Origin: Victivallaceae bacterium
GTDB taxonomy: Bacteria > Verrucomicrobiota > Lentisphaeria > Victivallales > Victivallaceae
DNA: 64,000 bases
Reading direction: 5' to 3'
Assembly (NCBI GenBank): GCA_024405735.1
Contig: JAKSOF010000002.1
Span: 97,614-161,613 of the forward strand
Part shown: piece by piece, positions 1 to 8,633 of the stretch
How positions within the stretch are numbered: the first letter of the stretch is position 1
How the letters are laid out: each line of letters begins with the position of its first letter
Notes under the pieces: generated by a model
Database searches by the model: none
Told to the model about the DNA's origin: nothing
What the model saw: the letters and a program-made list of their open reading frames with translations, nothing else
Translations under genes and position numbers: made by a program

Positions 1-1
1 C

Positions 2-472
2 CTGTCGATGGCGAAAGCGATCGCCAACGGAGTTCCGATGGGGGGCTTCATCGTCCGCGAGAAATTCGCGAACGTGCTGACCGTGGGAACTCACGCGAGC
101 ACGTTCGGCGGCACGCCGCTTGCGAGCGCCGCCGCGCTCGCGGTGCAGACGGCGTTCGACGAGGACGGCGTCCTGGAAAACTGCCGGGAGCAGGGCGCTT
201 TCCTGATGGAAAAACTGACTGAGATCGTGAAACCTTATTCCTTTGTCAAGGGTGTCCGCGGCAAAGGATTGATGATCGGCGTCGTGCTCGACCGTCCGGC
301 GGGCGCGTTGCAGTCGATCCTCCTGAAACACCGCCTTGTCACGCTGACTGCCGGGGAAACCGTGTTGCGGCTGGTGCCGCCTCTGGTCATTTCCCGCGCC
401 GATGCGGAACAGGCGATCCAAATCATCGCCGCCGGCTTGCAGGAATTTGCGGCATCCATCGAGGAGAAATAA
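2..472 (+). CDS. argD: Acetylornithine aminotransferase, C-terminal part (truncated by window start)
   Basis: This is the 3' portion of a class III PLP aminotransferase. It would convert N-acetylglutamate semialdehyde to N-acetylornithine (or the reverse) in arginine synthesis. The frame is open from base 2, so the start lies outside the window. Visible marks are the SMAKAIANGVPMGG stretch, whose Lys is the expected PLP-binding lysine, and the THASTFGGTPLASAAALA block typical of ArgD/GabT-type enzymes, plus the C-terminal RLVPPLVIS segment. The stop lies 2 bases before the argF start, so the two genes are probably cotranscribed. The argF context makes ArgD more likely than ornithine or GABA aminotransferase, although the fold family alone does not decide the substrate. 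Confidence 0.9.
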   Translation: MSMAKAIANGVPMGGFIVREKFANVLTVGTHASTFGGTPLASAAALAVQTAFDEDGVLENCREQGAFLMEKLTEIVKPYSFVKGVRGKGLMIGVVLDRPAGALQSILLKHRLVTLTAGETVLRLVPPLVISRADAEQAIQIIAAGLQEFAASIEEK

Positions 473-474
473 CG

Positions 475-1377
475 ATGAAAAAAGATTTTCTTACTTTGCG
501 CGACATCACCCGCGACGACCTTGAGGTGATTCTCGATCTCGCCGCCAAACTCAAGCGCGACCGTTACACGACGACCGAAAAACCGTTGCTCGGCAAGAGC
601 ATCGGTCTGATTTTCGCCAAAAGTTCGACCCGCACCCGCGTTTCCTTTGAGGTCGGAGTCCACGAACTCGGCGGCTATCCGCTCTATCTCGATCAATCCA
701 AGATGCAGATGGGGCGCGGCGAGACCGTTCCCGACACGGCGCACGTTTTGAGCCGTTTTCTGCACGGCATCGTCATCCGCACTTTTGCCCACAGCGACGT
801 CGAGGAACTGGCGCGTTGCGCTTCGATCCCCGTCATCAACGCGCTGACCGACGAATATCATCCCTGCCAGCTGATCGCCGATATGCTGACCATCCGCGAA
901 CACAGCGGACGCTGCGATTCGTCGGTCAAACTCGCCTTTTACGGCGACGGCAGAAGCAATATGGCGAATTCGATGATCCTCGCCGCCCGGCTGACCGGGA
1001 TGGAACTGGTGATCTCCTCCCCTGAGGAGGAGGCGCCCCGTGCCGACATTATCCAAGGCGCGCCCAACGTTTCGTGGGAACCCGATCCGGTCAAGGCGGC
1101 GAAAGACGTCGATTACTTCTACACCGATGTCTGGGTCAGTATGGGTTTTGAGGAAGAACGCGCGCGCCGGATGAAAATTTTTACGCCCTATCAGGTCAAC
1201 GAGAAACTTTTTGCCGTCGCGCACAAGGATGCGAAATTTCTCCACTGTCTGCCCGCGCACCGCGGCGAGGAGGTTTCCGCCGGGATCATGGACGATCCGG
1301 AGCGTTCACTCGTTTTCGACGAGGCGGAAAACCGTCTGCACGCGCACAAAGCGCTGATGAGTCTCCTGATGAAATAG
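475..1377 (+). CDS. argF: Ornithine carbamoyltransferase
   Basis: The enzyme transfers the carbamoyl group from carbamoyl phosphate to ornithine, giving citrulline, in the cytoplasmic arginine pathway. The 300-residue length is normal. The carbamoyl-phosphate loop SSTRTRVSFEVG lies near residue 45, HPCQLIADMLT lies near residue 130, and FLHCLPAHRGEEVS near residue 260 carries the catalytic Cys of the HCLP motif. The HCLP sequence separates ornithine from aspartate carbamoyltransferases. It sits 2 bases downstream of argD, behind a GAGGAGAAATAACG ribosome-binding region, as an argDF unit. An N-acetylornithine transcarbamylase, as in Bacteroidetes, is a less likely alternative because the standard ArgF motifs are intact. 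Confidence 0.95.
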   Translation: MKKDFLTLRDITRDDLEVILDLAAKLKRDRYTTTEKPLLGKSIGLIFAKSSTRTRVSFEVGVHELGGYPLYLDQSKMQMGRGETVPDTAHVLSRFLHGIVIRTFAHSDVEELARCASIPVINALTDEYHPCQLIADMLTIREHSGRCDSSVKLAFYGDGRSNMANSMILAARLTGMELVISSPEEEAPRADIIQGAPNVSWEPDPVKAAKDVDYFYTDVWVSMGFEEERARRMKIFTPYQVNEKLFAVAHKDAKFLHCLPAHRGEEVSAGIMDDPERSLVFDEAENRLHAHKALMSLLMK

Positions 1378-1390
1378 GGAATTTCCGTTT

Positions 1391-3562
1391 GTGGCGCAAC
1401 CGGAATCGGTCACGACGGTCGAGGGGGAGATCCTCGGCGTCCGTTACGAAAGCCCGGAAAACGGCTTCAAGGTTTTGACCGTCCGCGTCCGGGACGGAGA
1501 AAAAATCACCGTCTGCGGCAATTTCGACGCGCTTTATCCCGGTCAATGGGGGAAATTCACCGGGCATTTTGAATCCCACCGCGATTTCGGGCGGGAATTC
1601 AAGGCTTCCGGCGGCGTCGTCACATTGCCCGGTACGCTCGACGGCGTGCGCCATTATCTTGCTTCCTGCGTTCCCGGCATCGGCCGCACTTTTGCCGGAA
1701 AGATCGTCGATTTCTTTCAGGGCGATACGCTCGATGTCCTCGACCGTCACCCGGAAAGGCTTCTGGAGGTCCCCGGCATCGGCAAAAAAAAGGGCGAATC
1801 GATCGGCCGTGTCTGGCGTGAAAATTCCCTGCGCCGCGACGGGATGATCTTTTTGCAGGGATTGGGGGTTTCGCTTGCCGGCTGCGACCGGCTTTTCCGG
1901 CGTTACGGCGCCGATGCCCCCGAAATCGTGCGCAATGACCCCTATAAATTGGCGGAGGAGATCGACGGCATCGGATTTACCCGCGCCGATATGCTCGGCA
2001 GGAAGCTCGGCATCGAGCCGGAATCCGAAAAAAGACTTCTTTCCGCCGCGCTCTATGTGATGGGGCTTTATACGTCAGGCGGTCACGTCGGCGCGCCTTA
2101 CAACGAATTGATCGACCGCGTTGCCGAAGTGGGGAGCGTGCCCCGCGAAGCGGCGGAAAAAGGCGTCGAATCGGCGCTCGCTTCCGGAAAATTGCGCCGT
2201 GATCTCGATCTGGTCTATCCCCGCAATCTTTACCGTGCCGAAGCCGCCTTGCCGGAACTTATCGCCCGCCTTGCCGGCGCAACGGAATTCGCGGGCAGGA
2301 AAATGAAAAAGACTTCCGGCGGCAAACTTGCCCTTGCGCCGGAGCAGTTGCAGGCGGTCGAAACGGTTTCCAAGTCGCCGCTTTGCATCATTACCGGAGG
2401 CCCCGGCGTCGGCAAGACGACCGTCGTCGGCGAGATCGTCGGCCGCGCCCGCAAGGCGAATCTGCGCATCCGGCTCGCCGCTCCGACGGGACGCGCCGCC
2501 AAAAGGCTCGCCGAGGCGACAAAACAGGAAGCGATGACGTTGCACCGTTTGTTGCAGTACGATCCGGTTTCAGGCGGATTTCATTTCGGAGCGGAAACTC
2601 CGTTGGAGTGCGATCTTCTGATCGTCGACGAGGTGTCGATGCTCGATCTGCCGCTCGGCGTCGCGCTTTTTTCGGCATTGCGGCCGGGGATGTCGCTCGT
2701 GCTCGTCGGCGACGCCGATCAGCTTCCCTCCGTGGGACCGGGCAGATTGTTGCGCGATTTCATCGGGTCGCCGCTTTTCGCGGTGACGAAACTCACCCGG
2801 ATCTTCCGGCAGGGCGCGGGGAGCGAGATCATCGTCAACAGCCATCAGGTCAATGCCGGCACTGTACCGGATTTGACGAAAAAGAGCGGTTTGCACGATT
2901 TCTACTGGATCGAACAGGACGACCCCGTTTCGGCGCGCGCGCTCATCGGCAGGCTCGTCGCCGAGCGCATCCCCGCGCGTTTCGGCTTCGACCCGATGCG
3001 CGAGATCCAGGTCTTGACGCCGATGAACCGCGGCGAATGCGGTACCGTCGCGCTCAACGAATATCTCGGCAAAATGCTCAACGGCGGCGAAATGACCCCC
3101 GGATTTCAGCGCAACGAACGCGATTTCCGGCGCGGCGACAAGGTGATGCAGATCTCCAACAACTACGACAAAAACGTTTTCAACGGCGACATCGGCATTT
3201 TAAGCGAGATCCATAACTCGAAAAAACGATTTTTCGTCACCTTTGAGGACGAACGCACGGTGGAATACTCCTTCGACGAAGCGGCCCAGCTCGTCCGTGC
3301 CTACGCGGTGACCGTCCACAAGTCGCAGGGATGCGAATTCCCCTGCGTGGTGATGGCGTTGCTCAACGCGCATTATATGATGCTGCAGCGGCAACTGCTT
3401 TATACGGCGATGACGCGCGCCCGCAAACTGCTGATCCTCGTCGGTTCGCGCCGCGCGCTCAATATGGCGGTGCACAATATCCGCGTCGAACCGCGTCATA
3501 CGCGGCTTCCCGAACGGCTGAAAGCGATGGAAAACACGCTTTTTTTTCGTAAAAACCGATAA
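1391..3562 (+). CDS. recD2: RecD-like ATP-dependent DNA helicase (RecD2/TraA family)
   Basis: This is a 723-residue superfamily 1B 5'-3' DNA helicase of the RecD2 type, which acts outside RecBCD in repair and replication stress. The N-terminal region has an OB-like domain and helix-hairpin-helix motifs (CVPGIGRTF near residue 100, LLEVPGIGKKKGE near 130). The helicase core has Walker A GGPGVGKTT near residue 336, Walker B LLIVDEVSMLD near 415, GDADQLPSVGPGRLLRD near 447 and the C-terminal VHKSQGCEF motif near 650. I chose the GTG at 1391; it is 13 bases after the argF stop and no better ATG precedes the OB region. No recB or recC is visible nearby, consistent with the stand-alone RecD2 class. 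Confidence in the family is high; the exact start is less sure. Confidence 0.92.
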   Translation: MAQPESVTTVEGEILGVRYESPENGFKVLTVRVRDGEKITVCGNFDALYPGQWGKFTGHFESHRDFGREFKASGGVVTLPGTLDGVRHYLASCVPGIGRTFAGKIVDFFQGDTLDVLDRHPERLLEVPGIGKKKGESIGRVWRENSLRRDGMIFLQGLGVSLAGCDRLFRRYGADAPEIVRNDPYKLAEEIDGIGFTRADMLGRKLGIEPESEKRLLSAALYVMGLYTSGGHVGAPYNELIDRVAEVGSVPREAAEKGVESALASGKLRRDLDLVYPRNLYRAEAALPELIARLAGATEFAGRKMKKTSGGKLALAPEQLQAVETVSKSPLCIITGGPGVGKTTVVGEIVGRARKANLRIRLAAPTGRAAKRLAEATKQEAMTLHRLLQYDPVSGGFHFGAETPLECDLLIVDEVSMLDLPLGVALFSALRPGMSLVLVGDADQLPSVGPGRLLRDFIGSPLFAVTKLTRIFRQGAGSEIIVNSHQVNAGTVPDLTKKSGLHDFYWIEQDDPVSARALIGRLVAERIPARFGFDPMREIQVLTPMNRGECGTVALNEYLGKMLNGGEMTPGFQRNERDFRRGDKVMQISNNYDKNVFNGDIGILSEIHNSKKRFFVTFEDERTVEYSFDEAAQLVRAYAVTVHKSQGCEFPCVVMALLNAHYMMLQRQLLYTAMTRARKLLILVGSRRALNMAVHNIRVEPRHTRLPERLKAMENTLFFRKNR

Positions 3563-3569
3563 AAAACAT

Positions 3570-3597
3570 TTGCAAAACCAAAAAAAAGGGCTATATT
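3570..3597 (+). promoter_or_regulatory. Promoter for tRNA-Leu/tRNA-Thr/tuf
   Basis: The -35 element TTGCAA is at 3570-3575 and the -10 element TATATT at 3592-3597, with a 16-bp A-rich spacer (17 bp if TTTGCA is taken as -35). The expected start is about 40 bases before tRNA-Leu. It matches the layout found at most other operon starts in the window. Confidence 0.7.
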
Positions 3598-3643
3598 AAG
3601 TACATCTCGCGCAGAAAAGTTGTGCGATGAGCTACTTGTAAGT

Positions 3644-3728
3644 GCTCGGGTGGCGGAACTGGCAGACGCGTATGGTTGAGGTCCATATGGAGCGATCCTT
3701 GGGGGTTCAAGTCCCCCCCCGAGTACCA
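3644..3728 (+). tRNA. tRNA-Leu (anticodon GAG)
   Basis: This is a class II tRNA with a long variable arm. The acceptor stem GCTCGGG pairs with CCCGAGT (first pair G-U), and the T arm is GGGGG-TTCAAGT-CCCCC. The anticodon loop TTGAGGT sits between stems TATGG and CCATA and gives anticodon GAG, reading CUC and CUU. CCA is encoded at the 3' end. It lies 16 bases before tRNA-Thr and upstream of tuf, so it probably leads the tuf transcript. Confidence 0.95.
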
Positions 3729-3744
3729 ATTTTTTTATGAAATT

Positions 3745-3820
3745 GCCTACATAGCTCAGTCGGTAGAGCACATCCTTGGTAAGGATGAGGTCTCCGGTTC
3801 AAGTCCGGATGTAGGCTCCA
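3745..3820 (+). tRNA. tRNA-Thr (anticodon GGT)
   Basis: This is a 76-nt cloverleaf. The acceptor GCCTACA pairs with TGTAGGC, the anticodon loop TTGGTAA is flanked by CATCC and GGATG, and CCA is encoded. A tRNA-Thr directly before tuf is a common bacterial arrangement. Confidence 0.96.
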
Positions 3821-3874
3821 TATAGATATAGTAAAATCGGCGAAACAAAATCGCAACCCAAACGGAGGAAAAAA

Positions 3875-5071
3875 ATGGCTAAAGAGAAATTCGAGAGAAC
3901 CAAGCCGCATGTCAACATCGGTACGATTGGTCACGTCGACCACGGCAAGACCACTTTGACCGCTGCCATCACGATGGTTCTGAACAAGAAGTTCGGCGGT
4001 GAGATCCGCAAGTACGACGAAATCGACAACGCCCCGGAGGAAAAGGCCCGTGGTATCACGATCAACACCTCCCACGTTGAATATCAGACGGAAAACCGTC
4101 ACTATGCGCACGTCGACTGCCCCGGACACGCCGACTACGTCAAAAACATGATCACCGGCGCCGCGCAGATGGACGGTGCGATCCTCGTGATCGCCGCGAC
4201 CGACGGCCCGATGGCGCAGACCTATGAGCACGTGTTGCTCGCCCGTCAGGTCGGCGTGCCCGCGATCGTCGTTTTCATGAACAAGATCGATCAGGTCGAC
4301 GATCCCGAATTGATCGACCTCGTCGAAATGGAGATCCGCGACCTCCTCAACAAGTATGACTTCCCCGGCGACGACACCCCGATCATCAAGGGTTCCGCGC
4401 TCAAAGTCAACGAGTGCGAGGGCGATCCCGACAATCCGGATTGCAAATGCATCCTCGATCTGATGGCTGCCGTCGACAGCTTCATCCCCGAACCGAAACG
4501 CGATGTCGATCTTCCCTTCCTGATGCCGATCGAAGACGTCTTCTCCATTGAAGGCCGCGGCACCGTGGTCACGGGCCGTGTCGAGCGCGGTCAGGTCAAG
4601 ATCGGCGACGAAGTCGAGATCATCGGTATCAAACCGACGACCAAGACGACGATCACCGGCGTGGAAATGTTCCGCAAGCTCCTCGACTTCGGTCAGGCGG
4701 GCGACAACATCGGTTGCTTGCTCCGCGGCACCAAGAAAGAGGACGTTGTCCGCGGTCAGGTGCTCGCGAAGCCGGGCAGCGTGACTCCGCATGCCAAGTT
4801 CAAGGGCGAGATCTACGTCCTGAGCAAGGAAGAAGGCGGCCGTCACACCCCGTTCTTCAACAACTATCGTCCCCAGTTCTACTTCCGCACGACCGACGTG
4901 ACCGGTTCGATCACGCTGGCGGACGGCGTCGAAATGGTGATGCCCGGCGACAACACCTCGATCTCGGTCGAGCTGATCGCCCCGGTCGCGATGGAAAAAG
5001 GTCTCCGCTTCGCTATCCGTGAAGGCGGACGCACCGTTGCTTCCGGCCGTGTTTCCGAAATCATTGAGTAA
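3875..5071 (+). CDS. tuf: Translation elongation factor Tu
   Basis: EF-Tu is the GTPase that delivers aminoacyl-tRNA to the ribosome. At 398 residues it has GHVDHGKTT (P-loop), RGITI (switch I), DCPGHADYV (switch II), NKID and GSAL motifs, and a strong GGAGG site 7 bases before the ATG. Two positions are odd. The normally near-invariant GPMPQTREH reads GPMAQTYEH here, with Ala114 and Tyr117 replacing Pro and Arg. The loop after GSALK holds a Cys- and Asp-rich segment, [12 protein letters not shown], in place of the usual short EGD loop. Everything else is canonical, so this is a functional EF-Tu and not a paralogue. It follows two tRNAs and precedes rpmG. Confidence 0.98.
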   Translation: MAKEKFERTKPHVNIGTIGHVDHGKTTLTAAITMVLNKKFGGEIRKYDEIDNAPEEKARGITINTSHVEYQTENRHYAHVDCPGHADYVKNMITGAAQMDGAILVIAATDGPMAQTYEHVLLARQVGVPAIVVFMNKIDQVDDPELIDLVEMEIRDLLNKYDFPGDDTPIIKGSALKVNECEGDPDNPDCKCILDLMAAVDSFIPEPKRDVDLPFLMPIEDVFSIEGRGTVVTGRVERGQVKIGDEVEIIGIKPTTKTTITGVEMFRKLLDFGQAGDNIGCLLRGTKKEDVVRGQVLAKPGSVTPHAKFKGEIYVLSKEEGGRHTPFFNNYRPQFYFRTTDVTGSITLADGVEMVMPGDNTSISVELIAPVAMEKGLRFAIREGGRTVASGRVSEIIE

Positions 5072-5098
5072 TTCAGCGGTTTCGCGACAGTAAATCCA

Positions 5099-5130
5099 TC
5101 CCGAACCGGGTGTCAAAACCCGGTTCGGGA
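5099..5130 (+). terminator. Strong stem-loop after tuf
   Basis: A perfect 13-bp stem, TCCCGAACCGGGT with ACCCGGTTCGGGA, has a 6-base loop GTCAAA. No U-tract follows (TTACGCG), so it may be a 3' mRNA stabiliser or processing site rather than a classical intrinsic terminator. It separates tuf from rpmG, 27 bases after the tuf stop. Confidence 0.6.
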
Positions 5131-5168
5131 TTACGCGTAGTAAACAACAACTATAGAAATCAGTCATT

Positions 5169-5321
5169 ATGGCACGCGAATTGGTCATTCTGGAGTGTAC
5201 GGAGTGCAAACGCCGCAACTACACGACCAAGAAAGAAAAGCGCAATACTCCTGAGCGTTTGGAAAAGATGAAGTATTGCAAATTCGAGCACAAGCACACG
5301 TTGCACAAGGAAACGCGTTAG
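5169..5321 (+). CDS. rpmG: Large ribosomal subunit protein bL33
   Basis: This is a 50-residue basic protein reading [20 protein letters not shown] at the start. It matches bL33, with the first Cys pair CTEC of the zinc-ribbon type. The second pair is incomplete (only KYCKF is visible), so it may be an intermediate between the four-Cys and Cys-free forms. It is a small, peripheral protein of the 50S subunit near the E site. It lies between tuf and tRNA-Trp, the usual bacterial order before secE-nusG. Confidence 0.93.
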   Translation: MARELVILECTECKRRNYTTKKEKRNTPERLEKMKYCKFEHKHTLHKETR

Positions 5322-5372
5322 TCGTTTTTTTTGAGGCGCGGCGCGCAGGTGCTCCTGCAACCGTTTTGATGC

Positions 5373-5449
5373 AGGAGAGTAGCTCAGTTGGCTAGAGCGG
5401 CGGTCTCCAAAACCGCAGGTCCTGAGTTCGAGCCTCAGCTCTCCTGCCA
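5373..5449 (+). tRNA. tRNA-Trp (anticodon CCA)
   Basis: This is a 77-nt cloverleaf. The acceptor AGGAGAG pairs with CTCTCCT, the anticodon loop CTCCAAA lies between GCGGT and ACCGC, the discriminator base is G and CCA is encoded. It sits between rpmG and secE, as in many bacteria. Confidence 0.96.
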
Positions 5450-5490
5450 GTTTTAGGCGCAACCGACGGGAAACCGTCTTGAATTTGAAG

Positions 5491-5718
5491 ATGAATATGG
5501 GTATGGAAAAGCATCACGAATCGATCATCGCCAGGATCCGCCGTTTTACGGTGGAGACCGTGGCGGAGATGAAACGCTGTACTTGGCCGGGCCACCGGGA
5601 ACTTCTGGAATCGACGGTTCTCGTCGTGGTCGTGATGTTGCTCCTCGCCTGTTTTGTCGCCGGTGTCGACAAAGTGGCGCTCCACGCGATCCGCTTCGTC
5701 ACCACGGGTAAATTTTAA
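5491..5718 (+). CDS. secE: Preprotein translocase subunit SecE
   Basis: This is the small essential subunit of the SecYEG channel. The protein is about 75 residues, with the SecE signature VAEMKRCTWPGHRELLEST before a single membrane segment (STVLVVVVMLLLACFVAG), the short single-helix form of the family. I chose the ATG at 5491. An in-frame TTG at 5479 and further ATGs at 5497 and 5503 are alternatives, and no strong Shine-Dalgarno sequence decides between them. It is followed 16 bases later by nusG, the standard secE-nusG pair. Confidence 0.9.
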   Translation: MNMGMEKHHESIIARIRRFTVETVAEMKRCTWPGHRELLESTVLVVVVMLLLACFVAGVDKVALHAIRFVTTGKF

Positions 5719-5734
5719 TAACGGAATTGTAATC

Positions 5735-6340
5735 ATGAGCGAAGAAACGGCGATCCCTTCCGAAGAACAGCAGACCCCGGTCGAAGATAACCGCGGGCAG
5801 TGGTTTGTGCTGCACACGCTTTCCGGTCATGAGAAAAAAGTCTGCGAGTCGATCAAACGGCAGATCTGTCTGAACGATCAGTCGGGCGTTTACGAAGTCT
5901 GCGTGCCTACGCACAAGGTGGTCGAAGTCCGTCAGCGTCAGGCAAAAGTCAAGAATCAGAAAGTTTTCCCGGGCTATCTTTTGGTCCGGATGGATCTCTA
6001 CGATGAACTCGGCGAGATCAATGAAAAAGCGTGGTTTCTCGTGCGCGGCGTTCAGGGGGTGCTCGGCTTCCTCGGCAACGTCAACCGTCCGATCCCGCTG
6101 ACCGATCAGGAGGTCAAGGATATTCTCGGATCGGAAGAAGACGCTGCCGGCGCGCCGGTCGCGATGATGAAATTCGACGTCGGCGAAGTCGTCCGCATCA
6201 CCAACGGTCCTTTTGAGGGCTTCGAGGGCACGGTGACCGAAGTCGACGGCGAACGCGGTCTTTTGAAAGTCATGGTATCGATTTTCGGTCGATCCACGTC
6301 ACTGGAATTGGAGTCCTGGCAGGTGGAACGGGTCAACTGA
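5735..6340 (+). CDS. nusG: Transcription termination/antitermination factor NusG
   Basis: NusG binds RNA polymerase and links it to Rho and to the ribosome. The protein has 201 residues, with a N-terminal acidic extension (about 25 residues) and then the NGN domain beginning WFVLHTLSGHEKKVCESI. The C-terminal KOW domain has VGEVVRITNGPFEGFEGTV near residue 148 and ends SLELESWQVERVN. The ATG at 5735 lies after the secE stop; the frame is open further upstream but that part overlaps secE and does not resemble NusG. Confidence 0.97.
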   Translation: MSEETAIPSEEQQTPVEDNRGQWFVLHTLSGHEKKVCESIKRQICLNDQSGVYEVCVPTHKVVEVRQRQAKVKNQKVFPGYLLVRMDLYDELGEINEKAWFLVRGVQGVLGFLGNVNRPIPLTDQEVKDILGSEEDAAGAPVAMMKFDVGEVVRITNGPFEGFEGTVTEVDGERGLLKVMVSIFGRSTSLELESWQVERVN

Positions 6341-6370
6341 CCTTTTCCGGACTTTACAAACAAGGGTGTT

Positions 6371-6414
6371 CTCACGACGCGGCGGAATCCCTGCCGGTTC
6401 AGACCACGTCTGAG
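6371..6414 (+). promoter_or_regulatory. Possible leader stem-loop before rplK
   Basis: An imperfect structure can be drawn: CTCA and GACG at 6371-6379 pair with CGTC and TGAG at 6407-6414, with an inner CGGC/GCCG stem (6380-6383 with 6393-6396) and an asymmetric loop. Its position in the 100-base nusG-rplK gap is where L1 autoregulation operators occur in other bacteria. Resemblance to the known L1 site was not established. Confidence 0.3.
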
Positions 6415-6440
6415 ACAAGAGTAGAAAAGGAAGTCAATCT

Positions 6441-6869
6441 ATGGCAAAGAAAATTACAGGCCTCATTAGATTGCAGATCCCGGCCGGTGCGGCGAATCCC
6501 GCGCCCCCGATCGGTCCCGCGCTCGGCGCGGCCGGCTGCAACATCATGGCGTTCTGTAAAGAGTTCAATGCCGCCACTCAAGCTCAGAGCGGCACGGTTA
6601 TTCCTGTCGTGATCACGGTCTATCAGGATCGTTCGTTCACGTTCATCTGCAAATCGCCCCCGGCGGCTGTCCTCATCAAGAAGGCGGCAGGTCTCGCTTC
6701 CGGCGCCAAGAAGCCCGGCAGTGAAAAGGCGGGCAAGATCACGCGCGCTCAGATCCGCGAGATCGTGCAGACGAAAAAGGAAGACATCAACGCCCGAAGC
6801 GAAGAAGCGGCGATGCGCATCATCGAAGGTACCGCGCGCAGTATGGGAATTGAGGTGGTCGATGCGTAA
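6441..6869 (+). CDS. rplK: Large ribosomal subunit protein uL11
   Basis: L11 is part of the GTPase-associated centre, binds 23S rRNA and is needed for RelA activation. It has 142 residues, the proline-rich N-terminal signature [17 protein letters not shown] and the C-terminal rRNA-binding [15 protein letters not shown] region. The ATG follows an AAGGAAG site. It overlaps rplA by 8 bases, indicating translational coupling. Confidence 0.98.
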   Translation: MAKKITGLIRLQIPAGAANPAPPIGPALGAAGCNIMAFCKEFNAATQAQSGTVIPVVITVYQDRSFTFICKSPPAAVLIKKAAGLASGAKKPGSEKAGKITRAQIREIVQTKKEDINARSEEAAMRIIEGTARSMGIEVVDA

Positions 6870-7566
6870 AAGCAAGCTCTACAAGAAGCAGTTGGAAGTC
6901 CTCGGAAATCCGCTGCAGCTCCACACGCTGGACGAAGCGCTGGCATTGCTCAAGTCGATGCCGGTCGTGAAATTCGACCAGACGGTGGAAATGGCGATCC
7001 GGCTCGGGGTCGATACCCGCAAGTCGGATCAGACGGTTCGCGGAGCCATTGCGTTGCCGCGCGGCAACGGCAAGTCGGTGCGCGTCGCGGTGGTTTGCGA
7101 AGGCGCGCAGGCCGAAGAGGCCAAAGCGGCCGGTGCCGACATCGTCGGCTTGGATGATCTCGTGCAGCAGATCAAGGAAGGAAAACTTGATTTCGACATT
7201 CTGATCTCCACGCCTGCGGCGATGAAAATGGTGCGCCCGCTGGGTCGTCAACTCGGTCCCCGCGGTTTGATGCCGAACCCCAAGACCGGTACGGTGACCG
7301 ATGCGGTCGGTCAGGCGGTGAAGGAAGCCAAATCGGGTCGTGCGGAATTCCGCGCGGACCGCGGCGCCTGTGTCCACGTGCCGTTCGGGAAACTCTCGTT
7401 TGAAGCCGATGCGCTCAAGGAAAACTTTGTCGCGATCGCGGATGCCGTCAACAAGGCGAAACCCGCTTCCGCGAAAGGCGCTTACATCCTGAGTTGCACG
7501 ATTTCTGCGACGATGACTCCCGGAATCAAGATCAACGTCAAAGAATTGACGAGGGCGGAAAAATGA
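6862..7566 (+). CDS. rplA: Large ribosomal subunit protein uL1
   Basis: L1 forms the mobile L1 stalk at the E site and is a known autoregulator of the L11-L1 message. The 234-residue protein has [20 protein letters not shown], the [10 protein letters not shown] segment and the signature [21 protein letters not shown] chose the ATG at 6862, which overlaps the end of rplK, because the frame further upstream is a shadow of rplK. The stop overlaps the rplJ start as ATGA. Confidence 0.97.
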   Translation: MRKSKLYKKQLEVLGNPLQLHTLDEALALLKSMPVVKFDQTVEMAIRLGVDTRKSDQTVRGAIALPRGNGKSVRVAVVCEGAQAEEAKAAGADIVGLDDLVQQIKEGKLDFDILISTPAAMKMVRPLGRQLGPRGLMPNPKTGTVTDAVGQAVKEAKSGRAEFRADRGACVHVPFGKLSFEADALKENFVAIADAVNKAKPASAKGAYILSCTISATMTPGIKINVKELTRAEK

Positions 7567-8084
7567 GAAGTGAACAGACTTTTTTGGTCCGCTCGATCGG
7601 TCAGATGATTTCGGAAGCAGACTACTGCTATTTCATCTCTTACATCGGCATTCAGGTCAAGGATTTCTCCGATCTGCGCGATCAGTTGGCCGCCCAAGGC
7701 GCCAATTGCCACGTGTTGAAGAACTCCCTGATCAAAAAAGCCGCCGCTGAATTGAAGATCGAGGGCATTGATGAACTCGACCTCAAAGGCGGCACCGCGA
7801 TGGTCTTCGGTAAAGGCGACTGCAGTGCGGTCGCGAAGACCCTCAAGGAATTCGGCAAGAAAATCGACAAAGTGCAGGCCAAAGGCGGTTACATGGATGG
7901 CAACATCCTCAAGAGCGCCGAAATCGCCGCCCTTGCCGACTTGCCCGCCAAACCGGTGTTGCAGGCGATGTTGCTCGGAGTCCTCAGCGCTCCGGCGCGC
8001 AACCTGGTGACTGTACTCAATGCGAAAGCGTCGAGCATCGTCAACGTGATCAACGCGTATAAGAATAAAGTTGAACAACAATAA
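7563..8084 (+). CDS. rplJ: Large ribosomal subunit protein uL10
   Basis: L10 anchors the L7/L12 dimers to the ribosomal stalk base. The 173-residue protein begins [20 protein letters not shown], contains VLKNSLIKKAA and GGTAMVFGKGD typical of L10, and ends in a helical tail that would carry the L12 dimers. The ATG overlaps the rplA stop by 4 bases. It is followed after 32 bases by rplL, which has its own AAAGGAG site, in keeping with the higher L12 stoichiometry. Confidence 0.96.
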   Translation: MRSEQTFLVRSIGQMISEADYCYFISYIGIQVKDFSDLRDQLAAQGANCHVLKNSLIKKAAAELKIEGIDELDLKGGTAMVFGKGDCSAVAKTLKEFGKKIDKVQAKGGYMDGNILKSAEIAALADLPAKPVLQAMLLGVLSAPARNLVTVLNAKASSIVNVINAYKNKVEQQ

Positions 8085-8116
8085 CAATAGTCCAATCCCA
8101 ATAAAGGAGTATTAAA

Positions 8117-8506
8117 ATGGCTGACGAAAACAAGATGGAAGAGTTTGTCTCTTACGTTGAGAACATGACCGTGCTGGAACTTTCCCAGTTGGTCAAGACC
8201 CTGGAAGAGCGTCTCGGTGTGAGCGCCGCCGCCCCCGTGGCGGTCGCCGCCGCCCCTGCCGCCGGCGCTGCGGCTCCTGCCGCCGCTGAAGAAAAGACCG
8301 ATTTCACGGTCATGCTGAAAGGTGCCGGCGCCAACAAGATCGCCGTCATCAAGGAAGTCCGCGCGATCACCGGTCTCGGCCTCAAAGAGGCGAAAGACCT
8401 CGTCGAAGGCGCGCCCAAGGCCGTCAAGGAAGGCGTTGCCAAGGACGAAGCCGAAAAGATCAAGGAACAGCTGGTCAAAGCCGGCGCCGAAGTCGAACTC
8501 AAGTAG
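8117..8506 (+). CDS. rplL: Large ribosomal subunit protein bL12 (L7/L12)
   Basis: This is the multi-copy stalk protein that recruits translation factors. At 129 residues it has the N-terminal dimer domain, an Ala/Pro-rich hinge ([16 protein letters not shown] near residues 42-60) and the C-terminal domain with [20 protein letters not shown] and [12 protein letters not shown]. It is followed by a strong hairpin with a U-rich tail, so transcription into rpoB is probably only partial. Confidence 0.98.
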   Translation: MADENKMEEFVSYVENMTVLELSQLVKTLEERLGVSAAAPVAVAAAPAAGAAAPAAAEEKTDFTVMLKGAGANKIAVIKEVRAITGLGLKEAKDLVEGAPKAVKEGVAKDEAEKIKEQLVKAGAEVELK

Positions 8507-8527
8507 TTTGATTTCAGCTCAAAATTA

Positions 8528-8571
8528 CGGCGGGAGGGGTATCGATCCCCTCCTCGCCGTGGTTTCGTTTT
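8528..8571 (+). terminator. Intrinsic terminator/attenuator between rplL and rpoB
   Basis: The stem CGGCGGGAGGGG (8528-8539) pairs with CCCCTCCTCGCCG (8547-8559, one bulged T) around the loop TATCGAT, and is followed by the T-rich TGGTTTCGTTTT. In many bacteria partial termination here sets ribosomal protein output above RNA polymerase output. The rest of the 375-base gap holds two further hairpins and an AT-rich stretch before rpoB; I see no convincing promoter there. Confidence 0.75.
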
Positions 8572-8633
8572 AAACCGTCCCGGTTTCCGGGGACGCTAAA
8601 ATCGGGAAAAACTTATGAAAAATACGACGCTTG

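Noticed and set aside
5491..5718. tmRNA, RNase P RNA or rRNA genes anywhere in the window
   Set aside because: I looked for conserved cores and found none; only three tRNA cloverleaves are supported.
6721..6861. N-terminal extension of rplA
   Set aside because: The open frame continues into rplK, but the extension does not resemble L1; the ATG at 6862 gives the family-typical start.
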